A program made the position numbers and the translations under genes. Positions 33,506 through 44,416 of a stretch of DNA of 64,000 bases are shown piece after piece. Source of the DNA: Warburgia ugandensis (taxonomy: Eukaryota > Streptophyta > Magnoliopsida > Canellales > Canellaceae); assembly GCA_035236585.1 (NCBI GenBank), contig CP141139.1:38201217-38265216 (forward strand), read 5' to 3'. Below the pieces are notes generated by a model that was not told the DNA's origin, did no database searches, and saw only the letters and a list, made by a program, of their open reading frames with translations. Numbering within the stretch: the stretch's first letter is position 1; every line of letters starts with the position of its first letter.

Positions 33506-34837
33506 TGTAATGACTCCAATTTTGCAATATTAAAATCCCAAGTTAGCAATGAAAAGTTTAGTTTTTGGAAATAAGGGTATTTTGGTCATTTCACTAGTCA
33601 CCTTGACTGAACCCAGAAAATTGGTCCTAAAAATGGTACCATTAGGTGCGTCTTGAAAAAAGGAATCCAACAAGACCAAAATCACCCAAAACGGAGTTAA
33701 AATGAGCAAGTTATGGCCCTTTGAAGTTCAGGGGCAAAAATGTAATTTTTACAAAAAACAGATTTAGCCTGCAAAACACTGGAGTGCCGAGGGCCAGGTA
33801 GTTGTGAGGGACCCAAAGAGGACAGGTTTTGAAAAAGAGATTTTTTTCTCGTTTGATCTTGTGTGATTTGGGCTAGTAAGCTCGTGGGTGCTATGCCGAG
33901 AGGTCTGGGTTGGCCACCCAGCCTCTACCATTATTAGATGGATGGGTACCACGCCCAAAAAGAGGCAACGTCCCTACGTCGACTGCATGTGGTACAGGGG
34001 GCTACCACTAGTGTCACGGCACTAGGTCGACGTGTCATAGGCCTCGTGGAGGCTATGACCGAGTGTCCTTAGGTACTCGGGGACCACACGGCGAGGAGGT
34101 TGTAGGCATAGTTGGACCCTATGGTTTTGTGGACTTATTTGCATTGCATATGGCATGATATGAGGTTGGTCGACCATACCATACTAGATATCCATGAGTT
34201 GGATTCGATGAAGCATCTTATGCATATCATAATGTTATTATATATATGTATATGATACTTTCAATTTTGGATTATGTGATCCTTTAAGTCGTTAGTATTT
34301 CAGTTTGACAATGGATTTTGATATCGATATTGAACTTGAGTATTCAGACATGCACATGTTTTGGAAAGAGTATATGATTTTAAAATATCGCATGCATTAT
34401 AAAACTAGTAGTGATAGGCTCCTACTGAGTATAGTATATACTCACCCTATCCTTAACATTTTTTAGGATAATTCCATCCACGAGTAGAGGACATCTATGT
34501 TAGTACTACGAGCAAGTAAATAAAAAAGGAAACAATTATACATGTAAGTAAATTCTCAACCCTTTGGACATGTATTTGTATTTAATTACAGTTGGGCTGT
34601 GTGCTGTGACTGGATATATCTAGGGAAGAACACTTATGATTTCTAAAGCTTTTCAAAAACTACCTTGGTTGTTGTGAAAGCAAATGACACTCGGGGTTTT
34701 CAAAATGAGTTTAAAACTAAAAGTTTTCCCGCTGCATTGCATGGTTTTTATAAAATGGTTTTCAAATAGGGATGCATCCCGCCTTAGGAAATTAGATATC
34801 GCATTTAAAAATGCATGAGAAAACCCGGGTCGTCACA
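33506..34837 (+). repeat. 5' LTR of the 33.5-kb retrotransposon
   Basis: It begins TGTAATGACTCCAATTTTG and ends AAAACCCGGGTCGTCACA. Its middle (33,770-34,130) is notably GC-rich for the window. The TGTAAT..ACTCC start parallels the TGTAATAACCC starts of the LTRs at 44,417 and 14,736-19,930. Confidence 0.93.
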
Positions 34838-34838
34838 G

Positions 34839-34855
34839 TTGGTATCAGAGCCCAG
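34839..34855 (+). other. Primer binding site of the 33.5-kb retrotransposon
   Basis: TTGGTATCAGAGCCCAG follows one base after the LTR and complements the 3' end of initiator tRNA-Met. Confidence 0.88.
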
Positions 34856-37800
34856 GTTTTATCCTTTCACAGCCAGTCCAGCATGTCCAAGGGTCATGGA
34901 CAATAGAGAAAATAAAAAAGAAGTAGTATAAAAAGGAGTAGTAGAGATGACTACTTCTATTTGAGGATTACAATATTAATGCCCAAGGCAGTTCACCATA
35001 AATAAATAGGTGAAACACAGCTTGGTTTAACAAATAATTAGGCAGAGGATAGTGCAACCCTTACCCAAAATCTAATCTAAGACAACTTAAGAATTAAGGA
35101 TTGTTGTATGGTGCAAATATGAAAACTCAGATATGGATCACATTATGATGAGAATGAATGAATGAAGATGATTAATGGACTTGTTAGTGGATAGTGTTGA
35201 CCTGCAATAAAGTAATCTTATCAAAGGTGAGAAAATCAAAGAACCTAGATGACTATCTTACCATCATAAAGAATATCAGAATATGAGTACACTATCACAA
35301 GGGATATGATATGAGTATGATAAGAGATATAATAGATAGACTTTGAGAAGACTTTTGATGATAATCTAAGAGGGATAAGGATGCAAGATAATATTAAGAG
35401 ATGACTCGTACTAGATTACAAAGGAATAGATCCTAAAAGACTTAGCTCAATTTTGGATACCTTAATTGAAGTCTCATGAAAAGTGAAGTGATATCAAATA
35501 ATAACTACTTGAGTATTATGGAGCAAATCAGAAGATGTATACAAGTGACATATCATGTGAATAAGAGAAACATAACACGAATATGATGGGGAAATGAATT
35601 CGACCAAGTTATCAAAAGATTTTGATGATAATACTAAGGATGATAATAGATTGATCCTAACATGAACTTGTAAGAAAAATATAAAAACGTCAATGTCATT
35701 ATTAAAATATTGTATGAATTTTATTGAGGCTATAGGCAATCAAGGATTTCAATGATATTAGAAAACTTCAACATTTCCTGAAAGTATTAAGTTTCTCTTG
35801 ACTGCCGAGTAGATCAAATATATGAAACCACTTAAATGAAAGCATTGATCTAGGTAGACAAAAATGAGGATTTTGAAGAAAAGAGAGAAAGAGATAGAGA
35901 TGTAACTATGAGTATTCGATGAATATTGAATATTCAAAAGAAGGAAATCATGACTTTATGAACATACATACAAATCTTTCATCTTGAAGATAAGCAATCA
36001 ACTTCAAAGGAATAATAATAGTTGAGTTGGCAATGATACGTATAATAGAGAGAGCATATGGGATTTAAGACTTTGAGTATAGTATCGAATTTCAGGAGAT
36101 TATGTGACAAGAAATTTTCAAAGAAGAATGGCGACCAATTAGAAGTCAAACTTCTACAAATGGTTTGATATCAATTAGATCCTTATCAGATCCATTAGCT
36201 TATGAGGAACACTAATGGATATAGTCCATAAAAAAAAGAAAGAAAAATTTGGTGATATCTTACCTTGCCACTACTTGAGTAAATAAAGGAATTAAGCCGG
36301 GACAGTAACTTGTCCATTTAGCAATAGGGTGCCATCAAGGATCAAATGAAGGTCTTGCTATCATAAATTGGAAGACCAAATATCTTAAGACCATTATTTA
36401 GTCATTACCTTTAGAGCACTATTGACCAAAGCTATCCCACCCTAATTAATCAGGTATGTTAGTGTCTATGAGGTAGTATTGAAGTTATATACTCAGAAGG
36501 CTGTTATAAGTCTTTAGACTTGAGTACTTGTTAGGCCACATCATGAAGTTGATTAGGCCACATCATGGAAGAGCTACAAGTACAATAAATATAGTAACAA
36601 TTGAGATAGAAGCAAAAATAAGAAGTGATCTAAACCAATGTCAAAGATTTTTTAAACCTTAGTGGCTACCATGACAAGGTGAAGAAATTACTTTGAGTCT
36701 GAAAAATATTGTCGACTTGGATTAAAAAGGAAGGCAAATAAGTATTGATCACTTTAGAGACCCTTGAGCTTATGACAAAGATATATTTGGAAAAAGATCA
36801 ATAGGTAATCAAATAAAGTCTTTCTATATGACTACAAAAATGTTCCATGCTTACCTGAGTGTTTTTCAAATTTGATGATTTAATGGCTTCAGCATAACTT
36901 GATGAAGTAGTTATTGAACAAGAACTACTATTATAAGCTAAGTATGAGGAGGCACTTGAAGGATAAAATTTAAGGAATTGAGAAAATCACTATTTATACC
37001 TCCTGACAATACAGACTGCATGGTTGACAATAAAGCCTTGATGCAAGATTGAACAACATATTGATATAGGGAATGGAAGGAGAAAAGGTGAGATGACTAA
37101 CACATTATAAGGTGAGATTTGATGTTACGTTGCCTTTAGACAAAAGTTAGTTGTTATAAGCATATACCAAGTACGAAAAATCAATTAAAGGAATTTCTTA
37201 AGGACTAACCCTACTGGATTGAGTATAGAACTTTTGAGCTAGAAGGTAACGAAGAAAACCATCAAGCAAAGAAAGGATAAAAAGGATGCTGACAAAGGAT
37301 TCAACCATGACCTAGCAAGGGTACTCGGATATGAATAAGAGGCTTTTTGCTTTGCATAAATGGGAAGATTATTGAAAATCCTAATGACAAATAGATGAGA
37401 ATAGTGAGATAGGCCTTTGGACAAGAACATTTGACCCATGATGATGAATCGACTTGAGTTTGCATAAAATCTTAAGCAAAGGAAAGCGTTTAATGAATTC
37501 AATAATTATGAAACTGGATATGGAGTTAGGACATTTTACTTTCAGTATATGATAAGGTCCTCGATGGAAGATGCTACTAATTGGCTTTCATTTCCGAATG
37601 TAACCTTGGTCAAGGAAATCAAGTAACATATGGAAAACGACAGACAATTGAAATTCAAAGTTAAGTAAGAGTTTGGCTGTAGAGTACATGGTACTATGTC
37701 AGTTATTGAAGTGTCTTGGGGACAAATATAAAAGATAAGAAGCAAATTTAGACACAATGGAAAGAAGGTAAAATTTTTTTTTTTTTTTGGACTCTTACTA

Positions 37801-38280
37801 ATGACATATAACCAACCATTAGAAGGAGATATGGATGATGAAGAGATCATTAGATGAAAGATAAAAAGAAAAAGGGATTATCCTATGATATTCAAAATAG
37901 GAGAAATAAGGTCATATGATCTCAAAGAAGTATGGAGTAATTTATACATGAATATAGAAGCATGATCTTACGAGGAGACTATCTTATACATGATAAGATA
38001 AGTATAGGAATCTAAGGAATTCAAGATAGATGAAGTACCGCTAGAAATCGGTATTGTTAAATTAGCACGTATGAGAGTATGCATTAGAGTAAACAGCGAA
38101 AATGACCCTTACAGGTGAGGCCTTATAGGAGGAACAATAGAAATGATAAATTGAGGATGAACCTAGATTTGATTCCAAAGGGGGAGAATGCATTCACCAA
38201 GAAGTTATCTAAGAGACAAATACCAGGAAGATGATAATTTATGGAATTTCGAGGACAAAATTCTTTTAAGGGGGCAATAA
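34856..38280 (+). other. Interior of the 33.5-kb retrotransposon, no coding seen
   Basis: These 3.4 kb are AT-rich with short open frames only. The final segment carries GGAATTTCGAGGACAAAATTC and then a purine-rich TTTTAAGGGGGCAATAA just before the LTR at 38,281, like the tail of plant gypsy elements. I infer a decayed or internally replaced gypsy interior. Confidence 0.6.
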
Positions 38281-39612
38281 TGTAATGACTCCAATTTTGT
38301 AATATTAAAATCCCAAGTTAGCAATGAAAAGTTCAGTTTTTGGAAATAAGGGTATTTTAGTCATTTCACTAGTCACCTTGACTGAACCAAGAAATTTGGT
38401 CCTGAAAATGGTACCATTAGGTGCGTCTCGGAAAAAGGAATCCAACAAGACCAAAATCACCCAAAACGGAGTTAAAATGAGCAAGTTATGGCCCTTTGAA
38501 GTTCAGGGGCAAAAATATAATTTTTACAAAAAACGGATTTAGCCTGCAAAACACTAGAGTGCCGAGGGCCAGGCAGTTGTGAGAGACCGAAAGAGGATTA
38601 GTTTTGAAAAAGAGATTTTTTGCTTGTTTGATCTTGTGTGATTTGGCCTAGTAAGCTCGTGGGTGCTATGCTGAGAGGTCTGGGTTGACCACCCAGCCTC
38701 TACCACTATTAGCTGGATGGGTACCATGCCCAAAAAGAGGCAATGTTCCTACGTCGACTGCATGTGGTACAGGGGGCTACCACTGGTGTCACGGCATTGG
38801 GTCGACGTGTCATTGGCCTCGTGGAGGCTATGACCAAGTGTCCTCAGGTACCTGGGGACCACACGACGAGGAGGTCATGGGCATAGTTGGACCCTATGGT
38901 TTTGTGGATTTATTTGCATTGCATATGGCATGATATGAGGTTGGTCGACCATACTATACTAGATATCCATGAGTTGGATTCGATGAAGCATCTTATGCAT
39001 ATCATAATGTTATTATATATATGTATATGATACTTTCGATTTTGGATTATGTGATCCTTTAAGTCGTTAGTATTTCAGTTTGACAATGGATTTTGATATC
39101 GATATTGAACTTAAGTATTCAGACATGCACATGTTTTGGAAAGAGCATATGATTTTAAAACATCGCATGCATTATAAAACTAGTAGTGATAGGCTCTTAC
39201 TGAGTATAGTATATACTCACCCTATCCTTAACATTTTTTAGGATAATTCCATCCACGAGTAGAGGACATCTATGTTAGTGCTACGAGCAAGTAAATAAAA
39301 AAGAAAACAATTATACATGTAAGTAAATTCTCAACCCTTTGGACATGTATTTGTATTTAATTACAATTGGACTGTGTTCTGTGACCAAATAGATCTGGGG
39401 AAGAACACTTATGATTTCTAAAGCTTATCAAAAACTACCTTGGTTGTTGTGAAAGCAAATGACACTCGGGGTTTTCAAAATGAGTTTAAAACTAAAAGGT
39501 TTCCCGCTGCATTGCATGGTTTTTATAAAATGGTTTTCAAATAAGGATGCATCCCGCCTTAGGAAATTAGATATTGCATTTAAAAATGCATGAGAAAACC
39601 CGGGTCGTCACA
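38281..39612 (+). repeat. 3' LTR of the 33.5-kb retrotransposon
   Basis: This is the same length as the 5' LTR (1,332 bp) and collinear with it, from TGTAATGACTCC to CGGGTCGTCACA, with scattered substitutions. Confidence 0.93.
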
Positions 39613-41700
39613 CTTTTAGATGGGCAATCACCAACAATGGAGGGAAGATTCAAAGACACTATAGGAAGTGATATATATAGTGTAGCTGCACTAATGTTTC
39701 AAGATACATATGATAACTTTCAGGATGAGCTAAACTATTTTAGACTACATTAGAAGAAGCCAATGAGCCGTGTACTCTTAAGTGTAAAGATTATACCAAA
39801 TTGTCTTCAGTGGTAGAACTTTACAACATGAAATCAAGGTTTTCTTTTTCAGATCAAGGTTTTGTAGGTCTTAAAAGTAGTGGACAAGATGCTACTAAAG
39901 TATAATAAATTAACAAGGTGCACATGCGAGGCAAAGAAAATCCTAGCTGCACTAGGGTTAAAGTATGAGAAGATACATGCATGCCTCAATGATTGCATCT
40001 TGTATAGGAAGGAGCACATGCATAAAACTACATGTCCAACTTATTGCAGTCAAGATGAAAGATAAAGAAGAATTCAACTAAGACAGTGATAAACATTACT
40101 GCAAAGGTCCTATGGTATTTCTACCCCTATTCTAAGGTTCAAAAGAATGTTCTGTATTATAGAAATAGTAAAGAAATTAGCATGGCATGCTGAGGAGAGA
40201 AGAATGTGTTTAAAACCATGTTTAAGGTCAAAGTCTCAAATAGCTACTCTTCAAACTTTAAAAACATTGCCTCCATGGAAGAGCTAAAAGTATTAAGGAT
40301 GAAGTCCCATGATTCCATGCATTGATGCAATAACTCCTATGTATGGCAATACATTTGATGTTGTGGATAAAGTTAGAAGATCTATTACAAAATTCTGCTA
40401 CTTCTTCAATGCTCCATGCATGCCTCAATGATTGCATGCATTGATCAGGTTAGACTCTATGGGTCAATTTATTTGTAATGGACGTACCCATTTAAGAGGT
40501 ACATGAAAATTTTAAATGGGTATGTATGAAATCACAACAAGCCAAAAGGGTGTGTAGCCAAGTGTTATATTGCAAAGGTAGTAGTAGATTTTGTTACACA
40601 GTACTTATTAGGAGTGGGTGTAGATGGAATCCTAAGAAAGAAATAATCAGTTGGATTTCATGATCCCAAGGTTGGTGTCTATGAGTGGTCATTTATCAAC
40701 TGTAGACTACTAAGAATGGGACTAGACTTACCTTTATGTGTTGCAAAATATTAATGGAGTCTAGCCATACATTGAGTAAGTTGATCATGCACTTTATAAA
40801 ATTAATTATTGATTATTACATTTTTCTTTGATCTCTCAATTAATTTGGTATGTGTTAATTGTTATATTTACTTTGATCTCTCAATTAACTTGGGTTGTGC
40901 TTGTGTGTAGTGAGCACATGGACATCCTCAAAGCAAGGAATCCAAATTATGTGAAAAAACAAAAGTGGCTGTAATTTGAGTGTTGTTGCACTTTCATTAC
41001 TTGGCTCTATCAAAAGGTAAAATGAATGAATTCACACTTCTATATATGTAATCCTACTTGCAACAATCATATCCTACTTAATATGCATAGGTTCAAGATC
41101 AACGATAAGTTATAGTCAATAAGATATCAAAATCCTTGGGCTAGATGATGATGGGACCATGAGCAAAAGTAATAAAATATGTTGGATATGCCATTAATGG
41201 TTATCGCTTTTGCACAAAAGACTGTAATGACTCAAGAGTGAAATAGAATAATAGGGTCAACTTAGTTGCCAATGCTACATTATTTCTAGTTCAAAGGATA
41301 ATAGGCCAATAGTGGCGAATGATACTTATTATGGGGTTATAAGAGAGATATGGGCCTTAGATTATACTTGTAGAACTGTGGTTGTATTTAAATGTGATTG
41401 GATGGAACACCATGAAGACAACATCAAAATTGATGCTGTTGGATTGACATTGGTTAACCTTAACAAGATTAGTTATAAAAATGATTAATTTATTTTGGCA
41501 TCTCAAGTGAAACATGTATTTTATGTGCAAGATGGACGTGATAAGAGATGATCAATTATTTTGTCATCCTCTCTAAGGGATTTTTATGATGAAGATGACC
41601 TAGGCAATACTGCAATAGATTACCCTTGTATTACTAAAATAATTTCATCAGTTGAAGTACTTGATGAGAATGAGAATTGTGTGTGATAAATGGTGAGGAG
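39613..41700 (+). pseudogene. CACTA-3 ORF1 resumed, TNP2 core deleted
   Basis: The transposase continues in frame as LLDGQSPTMEGRFKDTIG and ends its first block at FRLH plus a stop. It then reads LAALGLKYEKIHACLNDCIL (39,940) and VLWYFYPYSKVQKNVLYY (40,110). Immediately after this it jumps to the DUF4218 entry (NSSTSN/SNYSSNFKNIASMEEL equivalent, 40,200-40,290). The whole TNP2 catalytic core seen in CACTA-1 and CACTA-2 is therefore absent, a deletion of about 0.9 kb. DUF4218 is broken to about 40,760. DUF4216 spans about 41,140-41,690 (KICWICH.., ANDTYYGVIREIW.LDYTCRTVVVFKCDW) with several stops and ends in FYDEDDLGNTAIDY. This copy cannot encode an active transposase. Confidence 0.83.
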
Positions 41701-41924
41701 GGTGCTTGGTTTGAAAACAATATATGAGGTGGCTATATAGATTGTATTAGTGAGATTAAATAATTCTAGATTAGCTCTTCAATTAACTCCTTTAACAAGT
41801 GCTATCTAGATTGTGTTAATGATTAAGAAGTTATTTGTAAAATAACTTCTTTTGTATAAGCTTCTATTTATTATGTACAAGATGTGTGATTCATCATTGA
41901 TTTATATGAAACATTATTTAGTGT

Positions 41925-43190
41925 CACATAGTAAAAGGGGCTTTTAAAGTTGGCTTGAAAAAACAACTTTACAAGTTTGAACTTTGAAGTCATTTATTTC
42001 AAAACAACTTTAAAAATTTGACTTTTGAAGTAATTTTTTTCAAAATGGCTTTAAAAGTCCATTTTCTTCTATAAAGGGTAGAAGTCGTTTCATTTTTGTT
42101 TGTATCACCTGTCCACATTCTTCATCTTATAAGAGGCATGACAACCTCATTTAGTTCTTCTCTCTCCCTCTCTCCTTTTTGTTCCCCTTCTTTCCTTTCT
42201 TTTTGGATATTTTGAATGTTTGTTACATGAAAACACAATAAGGATAATAAAATCTCCTTTTTTGTACAATTTCATTGCAAACAACAACTGCATCTCTCTC
42301 TAATCCTTAATATTGGAGAAAAGGAGAACATTATTCTTTGTGGTTCTCATCCAAAATTAGGGTTTGATGAAGAGAAATGGTTCCATCAAGTTGGCTGAGA
42401 AATTTGCAACTTTAAGCTTTATCATCTCTCTTTCCATTAAAGAGTGGTGTGAGCCGATTACTAAGAGTCCAGATCTTAATGAAATAGTTCCAGATTAGCT
42501 CTTTGATCATGATCTTGTATTAATAAGATGTAATCATATGTAAACATATGATAAATGCAATAAAATGATGATAGACAAAAAGTGATTTAAAAAGCATGTG
42601 GATTTCCTTATTCTTATGTTTGTTTGTATATGCACTAGAAAGTGTGAATTGATGATGAATTTAATAAAAAAAATCAAGAATTCTTTGCAGATGAAGAGAT
42701 ATCAAAGGTCTTTAGGAATTCCCAAACAAATCCTCCTCCATCTATATGTAAATGCTAGTTCTTCAAGGGAATATATATATATATATACATATTTTATATG
42801 TTTTTTAAAGTTGTTATAAAAAGAAAAATTTTTAAAAATAATTTTTTAAATTCATTATGAAGAAAATAGCTTCCAAAAACAAAAAAGTTAATGGGGAAAA
42901 TGACTTCATAAAAGCATGGTTTTAAAGTCATTATGAAAAAAGTAACTTCAAAAACTAGTTGTTAAAATTGTTTCACAAAAACAACTTCAAAAAATGGTTT
43001 CTCAAGTTGTTCTAAAAAATGACTTGAAAAATAGGTCTCTGAAGTCATTGCAAAAAAATGACTTCAATAGCTTGTTCCTAAAGTCATTCCAAAAAAACAA
43101 CATCAAAATTTTGTTTCTAAAGTTGTTAAAAAAAATGACTTCAAAAACTGGTTTTAATGTCTTTTTTTTTCACGACTTCAAAAGTTCTTA
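41925..43190 (+). mobile_element. CACTA-4, 5' end with leader but no transposase
   Basis: CACATAGTAAAAGGGGCTTT looks like a decayed CACTA terminus and is followed by AACTTTGAAGTCATTT-type palindromes (to 42,060). A leader at 42,300-42,390 contains TTTGTGGTTCTCATCCAAAA and TAGGGTTTGATGAAG and matches the CACTA-2 5' leader. Directly after about 400 bp, a second palindrome block runs 42,800-43,190. No ORF1 module lies between them, so this is an internally deleted copy. Its 3' end was not identified. Confidence 0.65.
42800..43190 (+). repeat. Palindrome block in CACTA-4
   Basis: This is a series of AAAATGACTTCAAAAA and GTTTCTAAAGTCATT units with a period of about 40-60 bp. They are more diverged and A-rich than the terminal arrays. 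Confidence 0.7.
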
Positions 43191-43389
43191 TTTATATTAT
43201 CCAAATTTTGGTTCATTCCACTAATTTCCTTTTCCATGCTATGATCTACAGTTTCACCATGTTATCTCCCTGTCAATCAATGCTACACCCCATTAGAAAG
43301 TCTACAATCCTCCCCTTCATACCAATGGTACTTCCTCTCTCCCTCTCTCTCTTTCTCTCACTTCTTACATGGTAGCTAGCTAGGCCTAA

Positions 43390-44095
43390 CCAACTGTGAG
43401 TGTAATTTAGCCCGCCATCCATCCCTTCCTCCCTTTACCCTATGCGATTGCTGGCCAGCCCCCACCAGTTGTGTGAGTATTCCCTCCCTCCCTCCATCTT
43501 CCCTATGTGGTCACCGCCTACTGTGACCAACTATATGCACATCCCCTCCCTCTCTCCCTTCATCTACCTTGATTGGTAGCTGTCTACCCTGATCGACTAC
43601 ACACACAACCCCTCCCTCCCTCCCACCATTTGCATTATGCAATAATTGCTTGTCCTGACCAACTAAACCCACATCCCCTCCCTCTCTCCATCATCCCTAC
43701 AAGGTCTCCACATGCCCTGACTGATTGCACATGCATCCTCTCCCTCCCTCCCACCATTTGCACAACATGGCCTCTGCTTGCCCCAACTAACTTGGCACTC
43801 ATCCCCTCCCTCTCTCCCTCCATCTACACTATGCAGTCTCTTCCTACCTCGACAGACTATGCTTGCATCCCCTCCCTTGCTCCCTCCCTCCATCTGATGT
43901 GCGTGGTCGCTACCTACCTTGATTGACTATGCGTGCATACCCTCCCTCTCTCCCTCCACCAGCCATGGGCGGTTGCCGCTTGCCCCAACCCACTACATGC
44001 ATTCCCTCCCTCTCTCCCTCCATCTATCCTATGTGGTCATTGCCTACCATGACCTACTGGGCCACATCCCCTCCCTCCATCTGTCCTCATAGAAA
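43390..44095 (+). repeat. C-rich minisatellite, unit about 65-80 bp
   Basis: About ten degenerate units each contain ATCCCCTCCCTCTCTCCCTCCATCT-like blocks (core CCCTCCCTCTCTCC) followed by a variable TATG..GGTC..TGCC segment and GACYAACTA. Open frames in both directions (Pro-rich forward, Gly/Arg-rich reverse) reflect the repeat, not a gene. Confidence 0.85.
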
Positions 44096-44164
44096 TGTGG
44101 AACTTGACTCTATCGTATAAATCTACTATCATATGGTAAATAAATTAGCTACCACATGACTTAT

Positions 44165-44410
44165 GGTTGCTAATGGACTACTATATAAATAGATCAACAG
44201 AAAGTTTACTTGGCTATGTTTTTATTCAAAAACACATGATTTATGGACTATCCCTGGATTGTTATATACATTGATCTATAGGAAGTTTACTGGCTATGTT
44301 TTTAATGAAAATAGATGGTTTGTGGATTGTTATATACATAGATATATAACATGTTTCCTTGGATAAGTTTTATATGAAAAATATATCGTTTATAGATTGG
44401 TCATGAACAG
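44165..44410 (+). repeat. ~75-bp tandem repeat, three units
   Basis: Three units share TTATATACAT.GATCTATA.. and AAGTTTACT.GGCTATGTTTTTA.. with AAAA.A.ATGGTTTATGGATTG. They lie directly before the LTR at 44,417. Confidence 0.75.
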
Positions 44411-44416
44411 CCATAT

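Larger units (their letters stand above)
33506..39612 (+). mobile_element. 6.1-kb LTR retrotransposon (gypsy-like), non-autonomous
   Basis: Two direct 1,332-bp LTRs (33,506-34,837; 38,281-39,612), a tRNA-Met primer site and a polypurine-like tract define the element. The 5-bp flanks are CTTCT and CTTTT. The roughly 3.4-kb interior has no gag, protease, reverse transcriptase or integrase motif that I can recognise in any frame. The LTRs differ only at scattered sites by eye, pointing to a fairly recent insertion. It splits the CACTA-3 Transpos_assoc exon, so it is younger than CACTA-3. Confidence 0.92.
32446..41924 (+). mobile_element. CACTA-3, 5' part of a plus-strand CACTA element
   Basis: The 5' terminus reads CACTACTAAAATTGATGCTT, and TAAAGAAGTC follows as in CACTA-2. 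Subterminal palindromes run to 32,960, then a transposase gene interrupted by an LTR retrotransposon. The expected 3' end (a TAGTAGTG-type terminus, with GGA as target duplication) was not found. The element is taken to extend at least to the CACTA-4 end at 41,925. ORF2 is not present. Confidence 0.75.

Noticed and set aside
38685..38933. 82-codon open frame in the 3' LTR
   Set aside because: It is in the GC-rich part of a non-coding LTR and the equivalent frame in the 5' LTR is not open over the same span.
43573..43926. Open frames in both directions over the second C-rich region
   Set aside because: They follow the minisatellite unit and show no independent coding signal.
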